The notes below the pieces were generated by a model, which was not told the DNA's origin, searched no databases, and worked only from the letters and a program-made list of their open reading frames with translations. From positions 1 to 64,000 of the forward strand of contig CALUKI010000004.1 of assembly GCA_944321175.1 (NCBI GenBank): a stretch of 64,000 nt of DNA, written 5' to 3'. Shown here piece after piece: positions 8,823 to 17,451 of this stretch. Each line of letters begins with the position of its first letter. Within the stretch, counting starts at the first letter, position 1. This DNA comes from an uncultured Alistipes sp. GTDB lineage: Bacteria > Bacteroidota > Bacteroidia > Bacteroidales > Rikenellaceae. The translations under genes and the position numbers were made by a program.

Positions 8823-10082
8823 TTATTCGTAACGCTTCTCGTCGAAATTGATATCGATGCTGTGTTCCGTGAGCTGGATGTCCACCTGCTTCTGTTGCGG
8901 CAGGCGGATGGTTATTCGGGCCGAATCGGATTTGCCGCCGCCTGTTCCTGCGGCCGGTTCCGGCTGCGTGTCGATGACCGATACGGTGTCCGATGCGATC
9001 CATTCGCGCAGCTCCTCTTTGTGCTCCGAATCCGGCAATGCGGCTTCGGCCGTTCCGGCGGGGTGGTAACGCCGGTACTCCCGCAATGCGGTGCCGCCTG
9101 CAATGAAGAGGATTGCCAGCCAGAGCAGGAAGACGATCAGGGTGATCCGTCCGCTGGGCTTGCGCGATATGATCAGGCAGAGCAGGATGTAGATCAACAG
9201 CAGCAGCGGAATGAGCATGGCTGTCGTGAGCAGGATGGCGGCATGGTATGAGTGGACTTCCCATCCGCAGACGGAGATGAGCGTCAGGGTGTCGTATTGC
9301 ATCGATCCCGAAATCATCGCCCACAGGACGAGCAGCAGGGCGACGACGAGGACGATCAATCCGAAAATCAGTACTCCCATGAGTACCTTGAGGATCGCGA
9401 GTACGAACTGCCCCAATACATAGATTACCTGTGCAATGACCGATTTTACGTCGGCGTTGCGTTCATGGCTGCCGTTGTGGTGCGCCGTCTTCTGCTGGAT
9501 CGTCTGTACGGTAATCGGTTCACCGTCCATCTCAAGGCGTTGTCGGGCCGTGCGTGCCGCCGGAACGCCGAACCACATGACGAAATAGCCGAGCAGGAAG
9601 ACACCGAAGAGATTGGAGAGGAAAGGTGCCAGTGCGGGTATGAACGGCGACATGAGGATCAACAGCAGCAGCGGTGCGAAGAATATCAGCCGCACCCATG
9701 TGGGGTCGATCTTGAAATAGTGCGCCATGCCGGCACATACGCCGCCCAGGCGGGCATTCTGCGTGTCGCGGTAGAGCCGGCGGGGAATGCGCGGCAGCTC
9801 TTGTGCGGAGGGCTGTTCGCTTGTTTCGTTGATGGTCTCGGCCGTGCCCATTTGGGAGATGATCTCCTGCACCAAAGGGGGCTCTACCACTTGCGTGTTC
9901 TCCTGCCGTGAGAGAATCAGCTCGGCGATCCGGGCTTCGATATCGGCTACGATTTCATCTCCGTCGGGCGTTGCTGCGTAGGCCGCCTTGAGACTTTCGA
10001 GGTATTGTTCCAAAAGGGTGTAGGCATCGATGTCGAGCGTAAAGGCGATGCCGGAGATGCTGCATTTTTTTACCTCTTTCAT
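8823..10082 (-). CDS. PspC-domain multi-pass membrane protein
   Basis: This 419-residue membrane protein probably works in envelope-stress sensing. Residues 1-90 form a cytoplasmic helical region resembling the N-terminus of the smaller PspC protein upstream (IAFTLDIDAYTLLEQYLESL). The PspC domain follows at about 115-180: RRLYRDTQNARLGGVCAGMAHYF, then hydrophobic segments. Several more membrane segments lie at about 205-300, with a charged, proline-rich tail. An open frame extends 18 codons upstream, but the ATG at 10082 gives the family-like start MKEVKKCSISG. It is the last gene of the operon, 10 bp after the GIN gene. Confidence 0.85.
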   Translation of the reverse strand: MKEVKKCSISGIAFTLDIDAYTLLEQYLESLKAAYAATPDGDEIVADIEARIAELILSRQENTQVVEPPLVQEIISQMGTAETINETSEQPSAQELPRIPRRLYRDTQNARLGGVCAGMAHYFKIDPTWVRLIFFAPLLLLILMSPFIPALAPFLSNLFGVFLLGYFVMWFGVPAARTARQRLEMDGEPITVQTIQQKTAHHNGSHERNADVKSVIAQVIYVLGQFVLAILKVLMGVLIFGLIVLVVALLLVLWAMISGSMQYDTLTLISVCGWEVHSYHAAILLTTAMLIPLLLLIYILLCLIISRKPSGRITLIVFLLWLAILFIAGGTALREYRRYHPAGTAEAALPDSEHKEELREWIASDTVSVIDTQPEPAAGTGGGKSDSARITIRLPQQKQVDIQLTEHSIDINFDEKRYE

Positions 10083-10092
10083 GGTCGTGGTC

Positions 10093-10878
10093 TTATTTGC
10101 GGTTCGTGATGCTGCCGGCGCTCGACTTCTCTGCATAAGTCGATTTGCATTCGCCCCAATAGACGATCCTGGCTGCCGACGAGGCTTTGGCCCGAAGCCG
10201 GCTGCGGCAGGTAATGTGTACCGATGCGGCGGATGATGCCTCGATGTCGGCCGTTGACGTAATGAAGTTGCGCCCTTTGCACGAAGAGCCTGACGATACT
10301 TCGATCCGGCAGTCGGTGCATCTTCCAGAAATCCCTATCTTTGCGCCGCTTGAGGCTGCGATCGCGCATCGTTGTGCCGCGATGTTGGCTCTGATTTCCG
10401 CGCCGCTTCCCGCTTCGAGCATGCAGCCGTCGCATTGTGCAGCGACCTCCATCTCCGCGCCGCTCGCGGCCTGCACGTTGAGTTCCGGTGTTTCGAGAAC
10501 CGTCCGGCAGAGAATCTTGGCTCCGCTCTTTGCCTCTAATGACGTGAAATGTCCGCAGCAGGGCACGGTGATTGCGATTTTGCAGTTCCGGATACTCCTT
10601 ATCTTATCGTCGATTCCGAGGTGCAGCGTACTGTCCTCGACCGAGATCGAAAGGTAGGGAAAGATCATTTCGTCGGCTTCAATGTGCAGTTCTCCGGGAT
10701 TTCCCTCGACAATCGTCGCTTCGATGCCTCGTGATACCTTCAATGCGGTATAGGATTCTACCTGCCGCAGGTCGGTGAGCATCTTTCCTGACCCTGCGAT
10801 ATGGTGCGGACGCGGGGCCGCATGGCTTGCTGCGATGCACAGCAGCAGTGCCGTACTCAATACAAAAATACGTTTCAT
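10093..10878 (-). CDS. GIN-domain (DUF2807) exported protein
   Basis: A signal peptide (MKRIFVLSTALLLCIAASHA) precedes a 240-residue repetitive beta region. Its short repeats, EAKSGAKI, QAASGAEM, EAGSGAEI and AASSGAKI, are characteristic of the GIN/DUF2807 fold, a right-handed beta structure called a putative autotransporter-adhesin head domain. It probably sits in the periplasm or on the outer membrane. In Bacteroidetes such genes are commonly found beside PspC and PadR genes, as here. It contains many cysteines (about 10), unusual for this fold, so disulfides are possible. Confidence 0.85.
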   Translation of the reverse strand: MKRIFVLSTALLLCIAASHAAPRPHHIAGSGKMLTDLRQVESYTALKVSRGIEATIVEGNPGELHIEADEMIFPYLSISVEDSTLHLGIDDKIRSIRNCKIAITVPCCGHFTSLEAKSGAKILCRTVLETPELNVQAASGAEMEVAAQCDGCMLEAGSGAEIRANIAAQRCAIAASSGAKIGISGRCTDCRIEVSSGSSCKGRNFITSTADIEASSAASVHITCRSRLRAKASSAARIVYWGECKSTYAEKSSAGSITNRK

Positions 10879-10951
10879 AATGGTGGTGTTTGTCGTGTCT
10901 GTCGGTTTGAATCTGTCTGCTGCTCCGGCGTATGCCGGACCGCTGCAACCC

Positions 10952-11305
10952 TTATGCCGGTTGTCCGCTGCCGGTTTTGCCGCCGTGACGGATCACCTCG
11001 ATCTGTTGGACCATTTCCGTCCACGCCTGGTCGAGTTTCCGGAGTGTTTCGCAGCCTTTGGCTGTCAGGGAATAGTATTTGCGGGGTGGGCCTTGCGGGG
11101 ACTCCTCCCAGCGATAGGTGAGCAGTCCGGCATTCTTTTGCCGTGTCAGAATCGGATAGAGCGTCCCCTCCACGACGATCATTTCGGCGGCTTTCAGTTC
11201 GGCAATGATTTTGGGCGCATAGGAGTCTCCGCGCGAAAGGATCGCAAGAATGCAATATTCGAGTATGCCTTTGCGCATTTGGGCTTTTACATTGTCATCT
11301 GCCAT
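10952..11305 (-). CDS. PadR-family transcriptional regulator
   Basis: This 117-residue winged-helix repressor has the PadR N-terminal domain: LEYCILAILSRGDSYAPKII, then the wing VVEGTLYPILTRQKNAGLL and PPRKYYSLTAKG. It lies 22 bp after the small PspC gene and 73 bp before the GIN gene, all on one strand. PadR proteins often repress their own operon in response to membrane-active compounds or phenolics. Autoregulation of this operon is inferred; the effector is unknown. Confidence 0.92.
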   Translation of the reverse strand: MADDNVKAQMRKGILEYCILAILSRGDSYAPKIIAELKAAEMIVVEGTLYPILTRQKNAGLLTYRWEESPQGPPRKYYSLTAKGCETLRKLDQAWTEMVQQIEVIRHGGKTGSGQPA

Positions 11306-11326
11306 ATCAGTGGGTTGTTTCGGATT

Positions 11327-11839
11327 TTATCGGCGCAATTTGAATGTTCGCGGCTCTTCCGGTATGATGAGCCACATCAGAAGGTAAATCCATATCGACA
11401 AGCCGGCGAAGAGAATCAGGAAGAGTGTCAGGATCCTCAATGCCGTAGAGTCGATATGCAGATAGTCGGCCAGTCCCCCGCAGACTCCGGCAATCGCCCG
11501 GTCGCTGCGGGAGCGGTACAGGCGATGCGGAGCATCGGCTTTTTCTTCTGCAGCCGTTTCCGTTCTCGACGTTTCCTGCGTGATTTCCCCGAAATCGTCG
11601 GGCGTGCCGAGCTGGGCCATCGTCTTGCGGACGGTGTCGAGCGTAATGACCTGCATCGGAGAGCTGATCCGTTCCCGGAAAATCTCGGCGATGCGCGTTT
11701 CAATATCGTCCATCGTGTCGGAGTCTTCTCGGGGCAACCGGCGGCGAATCTCATCCAGATAGCAGCTTAACGTCTCGCAGGCATCCTTGTCGAGCACAAA
11801 GGCCTGTGATGCGATACTGACGTTTACGGTCTCTTTCAT
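11327..11839 (-). CDS. Small PspC-domain membrane protein
   Basis: A 170-residue protein with an N-terminal helical region (VLDKDACETLSCYLDEIRRR) that parallels the N-terminus of the 419-residue PspC protein. The PspC domain at about 100-160 reads HRLYRSRSDRAIAGVCGGLADYL, then two hydrophobic segments ending in LLMWLIIPEEP. It is the first gene of the operon and probably a membrane partner in envelope-stress sensing. The repeated N-terminal module suggests the two PspC proteins arose by duplication or form a complex. Confidence 0.88.
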   Translation of the reverse strand: MKETVNVSIASQAFVLDKDACETLSCYLDEIRRRLPREDSDTMDDIETRIAEIFRERISSPMQVITLDTVRKTMAQLGTPDDFGEITQETSRTETAAEEKADAPHRLYRSRSDRAIAGVCGGLADYLHIDSTALRILTLFLILFAGLSIWIYLLMWLIIPEEPRTFKLRR

Positions 11840-11886
11840 AGCGGTCCAATGGTTGATTCAACTGTTGTTTTATTGTCTTGCCGCAA

Positions 11887-11917
11887 CAAATATAATACAT
11901 AAATGAATATCTTGCAA
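11887..11917 (-). promoter_or_regulatory. Promoter of the PspC-PadR-GIN-PspC operon
   Basis: TATATTTG (11887-11894, minus strand) is preceded by TTG (11915-11917) at 20 bp, a near-perfect Bacteroidetes promoter. A PadR operator would be expected nearby, but I could not define one. Confidence 0.8.
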
Positions 11918-12265
11918 TACAAAGTACTTATTTTTCAAAAAAACTTTCCGCAAGGAGGGATTTTCACAGGTCGGGATCTTCGGGAAGGGCTCTTGGGAGT
12001 GTGGATATGGGCGGTGGAGCGGATTTTCACGGATAGGTGTGCGCCGTGAAATTTCGACGCTGGCGGGAGACTGCCGGCATGCCGCGAAGGTTCCTGATCG
12101 CCGGAGGGAGCCTGTCCGGCACGAGGAATCAATAAGCAGCGTGATGACGTTTTTCTTCGGCGCCGCATTGGAGCGGGCATCGGTGAAGAATTGGCTTAAT
12201 TATAAAATATGTGCCGGACAGACGGTCGGGCGGTAAGGGCTTCGTCCGGAACCGATCCTTGCGAA
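11918..12265. other. Gene-free stretch
   Basis: Between the PspC promoter and the channel-gene terminator I see no supported gene or RNA. Short open frames here have no family features. Confidence 0.6.
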
Positions 12266-12309
12266 ATTGAAAAACCCGAAATTCCGCTCGGAGTTTCGGG
12301 TTTTTCAAT
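12266..12309 (-). terminator. Terminator of the RyR channel operon
   Basis: A perfect 16-bp stem (ATTGAAAAACCCGAAA and complement) with a 12-nt loop starts 20 bp past the channel stop codon. The 3' arm supplies the TTTTT run on the minus strand. Confidence 0.85.
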
Positions 12310-12329
12310 CCGCAGGCAGCGTGCCGGAG

Positions 12330-14321
12330 CTATTGTTCGATACGCTGCAGCAGTCGCGTCATGATGCGGTCTATTTCGCGGGTGCTCTCCGGAATCGCAT
12401 CGTAGGGTGCGATGTTGATATGGACGAATTCCGTATCCTTCAGCCGTTTTTTGTAGGCCGGATCGGCCGTTGCCCGTTCCGCCTCTTCGGGTGTGGCCGG
12501 CCGATAGCCCATCAGCAGTCGCTCGATGTTCCAGCGGTTGTGCTCCGTGCGGGCGGTGATTTCCAGTTCCTCGTCGGAAAGGGGACGAAGGTGTCCAAGG
12601 CTGATTCCCAGCGAACGGAGTTTGGTCGGAATGATATTCGCCGCAAAGATATTGGACCATTGGAAGGGCAATGTCAATGAATCCCAACGCCGTTGCAACT
12701 CCTTTTCGGGCCATGCGTCGGGCAGCAGGCGATCGGCATCGAAAGGCCGGTGTTCGTTGTCGGCCTGCGCCTGCTCTTCGAAATAGCGGTCATACAGATA
12801 GTTGATGCGCATGGCTTTGCGAATGCGCTGTTTGAGAGCTGCGTCGTAGCTCTCGGAGGTCATGCCGAAAGGCCGGATCGAACGGTAGCGGAAAGCGTGG
12901 CGAGCCACGTCGAGAATCGAATCCGATTCCTTTTGATAGACGAGGACCGGTACCTGCCGGTCGTAGATCGGCAGCGGCAGATAGAGTGCCGTAGCGACAT
13001 TCTGGGCGGCGGAGTTTCCGCAGACGGCCAATGTCGGGACGGCATTCGGATCCTTTGTCCATACGTCCAGCAGCTCCCGTATGACGGGAGATTCGATTCC
13101 GCCCTCGATGAATTCCCATTCCACATCGAGAAAGTCGTTTTGCGGCGTGTGGCGGAGGATCGTTTCCATGCCGCTCCCGTTCACTTTCCGCAACGTATGG
13201 TGCGAAAGGTTGAACAGTGCTTCATAGCGGCCTTTGAGGAAGTTCATCTCCCGTTCGGCGTCGGGGTCGATGAAGGTAATGCGGGTGCGGATGCCGTTCG
13301 TGATGAAATTGGGGTAGTGGGCGATGTGAGCGGCCGTGACGCCCATCGCGACGCCCATGCGGCTCATGCCCGCTACGATCAGATGGACATGGCGTTTGCT
13401 GTCGGCCGTGATCCCCCCGCGGTCGAGCGGCTGGTATTCGAACAGTTTTCCGTCGCAGCGGCACGACCCCGAAACCAGTACGCGCTGGGCCCAGTTCTCG
13501 TGAAAATTGGTCGCGGAGAGGCAGATGCGCTCCTTCAGCTGTTTCCCGTCGTTGAAATTTGCAAGCTGGAAGACCTGAAACGAACTTTGGTACTCGAATG
13601 CGAGATGGCAGGGAAGCGGGCCCTGCCGTTTTTTTTCTTCGAGGATCTTTGCGATCTGTATCAGGGCATTGACGCTTGTCGAGTCGCGTTCCTGTTCTCC
13701 GTCCTCTCCGAGGAGAAAAACGCTGTCGGCGTGGTCGATATGGATGCGGTCGAGCTCCTCGCCGGAGTCTCTTTGTCCGTACAGAATGATGAGCCGGCGC
13801 TCCTCGGCGGGGGTCAGATAGGCGTGCAGTCTGCGCCGCAACTGTTCGACGTCGTTCTGTGTCAGCAGCACGATGTCGCGTCTGGCGTTTTCCGGATCTG
13901 CGGCCAATTCGCGGATAAGTCCTGCGGCTGTTTCGTTCGCACCGAGGATGACGATATGGCCGTCGAAACGATACCGGATCTCCCCCTGCCGGAAACGGGT
14001 GATGCGGCCTACGAGGATGTTCGAGACGATGGAGATCAGTCCTCCGGTAAAGAAGATGGCTCCGATGAATGTCAGCAGCAGCAGCGGCAGCCGTTCATAT
14101 CCCAACGGGTCTCCGTCCTGCAGGACGAAGGAGCCCGGATCGAGCAGCAGTTCGAGCGTGCGCATGTCGTGCACGTCGGGTGCATAGTGCTTCTTGATCC
14201 AGAACGAGCCTATGAGGACCAGAGCCAGGATGGAGAAGAACCAGGTGATCTGTTTCCAGCCGGCGCCCGAAAACGAGCGGTCGAATGCGAGTTTGAGCGT
14301 TTTCCAAAGACGGCGTATCAT
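12330..14321 (-). CDS. CASTOR/POLLUX-like channel with RCK-type Rossmann domains and C-terminal RyR domain
   Basis: This 663-residue protein appears to be an ion channel. Hydrophobic segments lie at about 25-42 and 79-102. Between them, the stretch at 57-70 contains a DPG motif (LELLLDPGS), and GGLISIVSNIL follows, as in CASTOR/POLLUX channels. Two Rossmann-like regulator domains follow: GHIVILGANETAAGLIREL at about 121 and VHLIVAGMSRMGVAMG at about 312. The C-terminus (about 591-652) is a ryanodine-receptor (RyR) domain: EHNRWNIERLLMGYRP and APYDAIPESTREIDR. It lies 14 bp behind a separate small RyR gene. Ion and ligand are unknown. The RyR call is firm; the channel call rests on topology and motif order. 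Confidence 0.78.
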   Translation of the reverse strand: MIRRLWKTLKLAFDRSFSGAGWKQITWFFSILALVLIGSFWIKKHYAPDVHDMRTLELLLDPGSFVLQDGDPLGYERLPLLLLTFIGAIFFTGGLISIVSNILVGRITRFRQGEIRYRFDGHIVILGANETAAGLIRELAADPENARRDIVLLTQNDVEQLRRRLHAYLTPAEERRLIILYGQRDSGEELDRIHIDHADSVFLLGEDGEQERDSTSVNALIQIAKILEEKKRQGPLPCHLAFEYQSSFQVFQLANFNDGKQLKERICLSATNFHENWAQRVLVSGSCRCDGKLFEYQPLDRGGITADSKRHVHLIVAGMSRMGVAMGVTAAHIAHYPNFITNGIRTRITFIDPDAEREMNFLKGRYEALFNLSHHTLRKVNGSGMETILRHTPQNDFLDVEWEFIEGGIESPVIRELLDVWTKDPNAVPTLAVCGNSAAQNVATALYLPLPIYDRQVPVLVYQKESDSILDVARHAFRYRSIRPFGMTSESYDAALKQRIRKAMRINYLYDRYFEEQAQADNEHRPFDADRLLPDAWPEKELQRRWDSLTLPFQWSNIFAANIIPTKLRSLGISLGHLRPLSDEELEITARTEHNRWNIERLLMGYRPATPEEAERATADPAYKKRLKDTEFVHINIAPYDAIPESTREIDRIMTRLLQRIEQ

Positions 14322-14335
14322 GTTGTCAGTCGGGT

Positions 14336-14629
14336 TTAGCTGCGTTTCCGGATTTCGAATCCGAGGTGTTGGATGAGTTTGAGGGTTTCGAGGGCCGTTT
14401 GACGGTCGTAAGTGCGTTCTTCTTCGCTCAATTCGTCATAGGGAATCAGGCAGGGATGTTCCTTTCGGGCATCGTTCCGTTCGGGCCCGTAGCGCCACCC
14501 TTGGGCAAGACGGGTGGCGGCCCATACTTCATGGACATTCCGCGCGAGGGCTTCGGTAAGCGGGGTCAACGCTTCGGGCAGTTCGATGCCGCTCACGTCG
14601 ATCGGTTGAGGCTCGTATGCTTTTTTCAT
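14336..14629 (-). CDS. Small stand-alone RyR-domain protein
   Basis: A 97-residue cytoplasmic protein that is essentially one RyR domain. Its core, VHEVWAATRLAQGWRYG (about 32-48) and HPCLIPYDELSEEERTYDR (about 58-76), is the canonical motif pair, closer to consensus than that of the downstream channel. Its adjacency to the channel suggests it is a soluble partner or ligand-binding subunit. The start is uncertain: ATG at 14659 would add ten residues and a TTG at 14719 overlaps the -7 box. I chose 14629 because MKKAYEPQPIDVSGIELPE resembles relatives' starts. Confidence 0.85.
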   Translation of the reverse strand: MKKAYEPQPIDVSGIELPEALTPLTEALARNVHEVWAATRLAQGWRYGPERNDARKEHPCLIPYDELSEEERTYDRQTALETLKLIQHLGFEIRKRS

Positions 14630-14716
14630 AATTGCAGGGGTTGTTTCTGCCGTATCCATCCGATCCGCCGGCCGAGGCCGGTGATCGGGATCCTCAGGAT
14701 CTTTCCGAAGATCAGA

Positions 14717-14724
14717 CAAAAGTA
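14717..14724 (-). promoter_or_regulatory. -7 element of the RyR operon
   Basis: TACTTTTG on the minus strand fits TAnnTTTG and would start transcription near 14710, upstream of both ATG candidates. The -33 TTG is not evident. Confidence 0.55.
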
Positions 14725-14847
14725 ATAATTTTTATCAAATTCTCCATGCGGTGATTATTTTCATCCAATTCTTGGTGGTCCGGTTGGAAAATCGGGCGGA
14801 ATTCCGGAAATTCATCTTGTTGGATTTTCAATCACAGGAATGACCTT

Positions 14848-15153
14848 ATGACAACGACCTCTACGATTTTCGACTTTTCACGGCTTGAATCCGGCGAACT
14901 CTATCTGTTTCTTCCGACAGCCTCTTCGACTGCCGGCGTGTGGGGCATGTTCGAACGTCTCGATCGCAGACGCGGTGTCCTTTTGTCGGTCTGTTCGGGC
15001 GATCTGACCCATTTCGATCTATGGACGCCGCTGCCGTCGGGATATACCTGCTGCCGGTTGGCTTCGCGGAGCGAACTGCGGGATTTCATGTTCCGGCTGA
15101 ATCAGCGGTTTACGGACGACGGCTTCTCCGCGACGGAGATTCCGCATCCGTAG
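14848..15153 (+). CDS. Small protein of unknown function
   Basis: I do not recognise this 101-residue protein (MTTTSTIFDFSRLESGELYLF). It has no signal peptide or membrane segment, is mixed in charge, and contains several aromatics and three cysteines. It sits divergent from the RyR operon and convergent with thiL, with a 14-bp gap to thiL. Its codon use looks like that of its neighbours, which supports a real gene. No Bacteroidetes promoter was clear upstream, so expression is uncertain. Confidence 0.5.
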   Translation: MTTTSTIFDFSRLESGELYLFLPTASSTAGVWGMFERLDRRRGVLLSVCSGDLTHFDLWTPLPSGYTCCRLASRSELRDFMFRLNQRFTDDGFSATEIPHP

Positions 15154-15167
15154 GGTGCGGCGTGCGC

Positions 15168-16202
15168 TCATTCGTCGCGAAATCCCTGTGCCCGCAGCCG
15201 GATGTCGCTGCCGTCGGGTGTGACCAGATAACAACCCGTTTCGGGTGCCGTGATGTGCCCGATGATATCGACCAGACCGAGCCGCATGACCGCTTCCTGC
15301 TTGTCCAGCGGTACCGTGAAGAGCAGTTCGTGATCCTGGCCGCCGTTGAGGGCCGCCACGACGGGGTCGGTATGGAGTTCTTCGGCCAGCCGGTGGGTCT
15401 GTTGTGCGATGGGGATCCGTTCCAGATAGATGCGGGCGCCGCATTTCGACGACCTGCAGAGCTGCATCAGATCGCTGGCCAGCCCGTCCGAGAGATCGAT
15501 CATGGCTGTCGGCCGGATCTTCTCTTCGGCCAGTGCGGCGATCACATCGGTTCGCGGACGCGGTTTGAGGTATTTTTCGAGGAGGTACTCGTACCCTGCA
15601 AATTGCGGTTCGGGGTTCTGGACGCCGCTCAACACCTTCTTTTCGCGTTCGAGCAGCTGGAGCCCCATGTACGCGGCCCCGAGGTTGCCGGTGATGCAGA
15701 TCAGGTCGTTGAGTCTGGCTCCCCGCCGATAGACGAGGTCGTTGCGTTTGGCGCGGCCGACGGCCGTGATGTTGATGGCCAGACCCGTTACCGAAGCGTT
15801 CGTATCGCCTCCCGCCAGATCGATTTCGTGCTCCTTGCAGGCTGCCGCGACACCCTCGTAGAGGGCCTGCAGCGCTTCGACCGAGAATTTCGACGATACG
15901 CCCAGCGACAGGAGCACCTGTTCGGGTCGGGCGTTCATTGCCAGGATATCGCTGATACCGGCCGTTACAACCTTGTATCCCAGATGCTTGAGCGGGAAGT
16001 AGGTGAGGTCGAAATCAATCCCTTCGAGCAGCAGGTCGGTCGTCACGACCAGCGCCTCGCTGCGTCCCGCGGCGATGACCGCCGCGTCGTCGCCCACACC
16101 CCGCAGGGTCGTCTTGACCTGCGTCTTGAATCCTTGCGTGAGGGTGTCGATGAGACCGAATTCCCCCAATTCGGCGATCTGCGTCCGTTTGTTCTGTTCC
16201 AT
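15168..16202 (-). CDS. thiL: Thiamine-monophosphate kinase
   Basis: This enzyme phosphorylates thiamine monophosphate to the cofactor thiamine diphosphate. The 344-residue protein has the ThiL/PurM-like fold motifs: an N-terminal GEFGLIDTL, the metal site GVGDDAAVI near residue 40, LTYFPLKHLGYK, LAGGDTNAS near 127, and IDLSDGLASDL near 227. Its length is typical. The ATG at 16202 is used because the upstream extension overlaps a strong promoter. Confidence 0.94.
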   Translation of the reverse strand: MEQNKRTQIAELGEFGLIDTLTQGFKTQVKTTLRGVGDDAAVIAAGRSEALVVTTDLLLEGIDFDLTYFPLKHLGYKVVTAGISDILAMNARPEQVLLSLGVSSKFSVEALQALYEGVAAACKEHEIDLAGGDTNASVTGLAINITAVGRAKRNDLVYRRGARLNDLICITGNLGAAYMGLQLLEREKKVLSGVQNPEPQFAGYEYLLEKYLKPRPRTDVIAALAEEKIRPTAMIDLSDGLASDLMQLCRSSKCGARIYLERIPIAQQTHRLAEELHTDPVVAALNGGQDHELLFTVPLDKQEAVMRLGLVDIIGHITAPETGCYLVTPDGSDIRLRAQGFRDE

Positions 16203-16222
16203 GCCTCCGATCGAATTTTGCA

Positions 16223-16253
16223 CAAAAGTAGCGAAAACTTTGCCGTTTCGCAA
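16223..16253 (-). promoter_or_regulatory. thiL promoter
   Basis: TACTTTTG (16223-16230) and TTG (16251-16253) on the minus strand are 20 bp apart, giving a start near 16216. No THI-box riboswitch was recognised in the very short leader. Confidence 0.8.
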
Positions 16254-16306
16254 CTTCGCTTTTTGCATCCCGTCCGCCGCAGCTGTCCTGTCACCCTGTC
16301 GTTCCG

Positions 16307-17386
16307 TCAATCTTCCTGCGGCGAGCAGAGCAGCAGCACGGGGTTGGAATCCTCGGTGAGCCCTTCGACCGCACAGTCGGGCCAGCGGCGATAATCGGCC
16401 GCTTCGACCTTGACGATGAAGCGGTCATCCTCGGCGCCGATCACGGGGTGGTTCCACGGCGAGGTGCCGTCGGCCGTGACAGGGACAAGGTACTGTCTCT
16501 TATTGGTCAGGTTGTAGAACCAATTGTAACGCTTCTTGCCTCCGATCGTGAATCCGAGTTGGAGCCACTTGTCGGTTCGAGAGAAAGTGATGAAAGCGAT
16601 CTTGTCGTTGCTGCGCAGATAGTCGTCGAACGCAACGAACCGATTCTCCATTTCCGCATAGCGTTCGCAGGTTTCGGGATCGGCAGTGTGTTTCCCGAAA
16701 TCGAACGAGTAGGCAATTTGCGTTTCGTAGTTGCGGTCGACCAGATAGAGGTCGTTTTGCAGTGCGGGCAGATAGTAGCAACCTTGCGGTGCGAGGAAGA
16801 ACGCCGAGGGCCAATTGAGCCGCTTGCCGACGATCGGTATCTGAGGGGTACGGATGATTTCGCCTTCGGCATTGCAGACGGGGAGCACGCAGTCGTCGTG
16901 ATGCATACCCGTCTGGTTGTCGAGCAGGAATGCATCCGCAAACCATGTGAAGTTGTGAAAAGGACGCTCCGTCGGCCATGCACGTCGGAATACTCCGTCG
17001 AACCCGAATTCCAGTGTTCTGCGGCGACCGAGGTCGGCGACCAGTATTGTCGAATCGGTTGCAGCGATATGGCGCATGTCGTAAGCCTCTTGCGGTCCTC
17101 GTCCGCGCGCTGCGATGACAGATTGAATTTTCCCAGTCTTATCGAAGCATATGATTTTGTCGTCGTCGGCGACGATGTACCGATCGGGCAGATGGGTGAT
17201 GAAACAGGAACGCAGGCCGATCAGGGAGGTCGAATCGGTCGCCAGCGGGACGATGTGCAGATCGGAATGGGAAAGGCTGGCGGGTGAATCCCAGCGAATC
17301 GGAATAGTCCCTTCCGGAGAATCCGTGTTGTTGCAACAACTCCACAGGGCGAAGAGTGCGGCGAGAAGTAGGATGAATCTTTTCAT
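16307..17386 (-). CDS. 6-bladed beta-propeller lipoprotein
   Basis: This 359-residue protein starts with a lipoprotein signal (MKRFILLLAALFALWSCC) and so is predicted to be lipidated. The rest resembles the Bacteroidales 6-bladed beta-propeller family: repeated strands with D-x-DG-like turns, such as YIVADDDKIICFDKTGKIQSV, and ARGRGPQEAYDMRHIA. Members are usually found beside NVEALA-type peptide genes, as here (17452-17691). The function is not established; a surface or secreted recognition role is inferred. Confidence 0.85.
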   Translation of the reverse strand: MKRFILLLAALFALWSCCNNTDSPEGTIPIRWDSPASLSHSDLHIVPLATDSTSLIGLRSCFITHLPDRYIVADDDKIICFDKTGKIQSVIAARGRGPQEAYDMRHIAATDSTILVADLGRRRTLEFGFDGVFRRAWPTERPFHNFTWFADAFLLDNQTGMHHDDCVLPVCNAEGEIIRTPQIPIVGKRLNWPSAFFLAPQGCYYLPALQNDLYLVDRNYETQIAYSFDFGKHTADPETCERYAEMENRFVAFDDYLRSNDKIAFITFSRTDKWLQLGFTIGGKKRYNWFYNLTNKRQYLVPVTADGTSPWNHPVIGAEDDRFIVKVEAADYRRWPDCAVEGLTEDSNPVLLLCSPQED

Positions 17387-17408
17387 TCGGTGGCGTTTTT
17401 TTAGGCTG

Positions 17409-17436
17409 GCCGAGTCTCAATAACTTGAGACTCGGC
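17409..17436 (-). other. Intercistronic hairpin
   Basis: A perfect 12-bp stem (GCCGAGTCTCAA, loop TAAC) lies between the NVEALA-like gene and the propeller gene. No T run follows on the minus strand, so it is more likely a transcript-stability or processing element than a terminator. Confidence 0.55.
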
Positions 17437-17451
17437 GAAACTGGTTTTTAA

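Noticed and set aside
8575..9324. A 249-codon minus-strand frame overlapping the PspC gene
   Set aside because: It crosses the terminator and the nested repeat and lies in another frame of the PspC gene.
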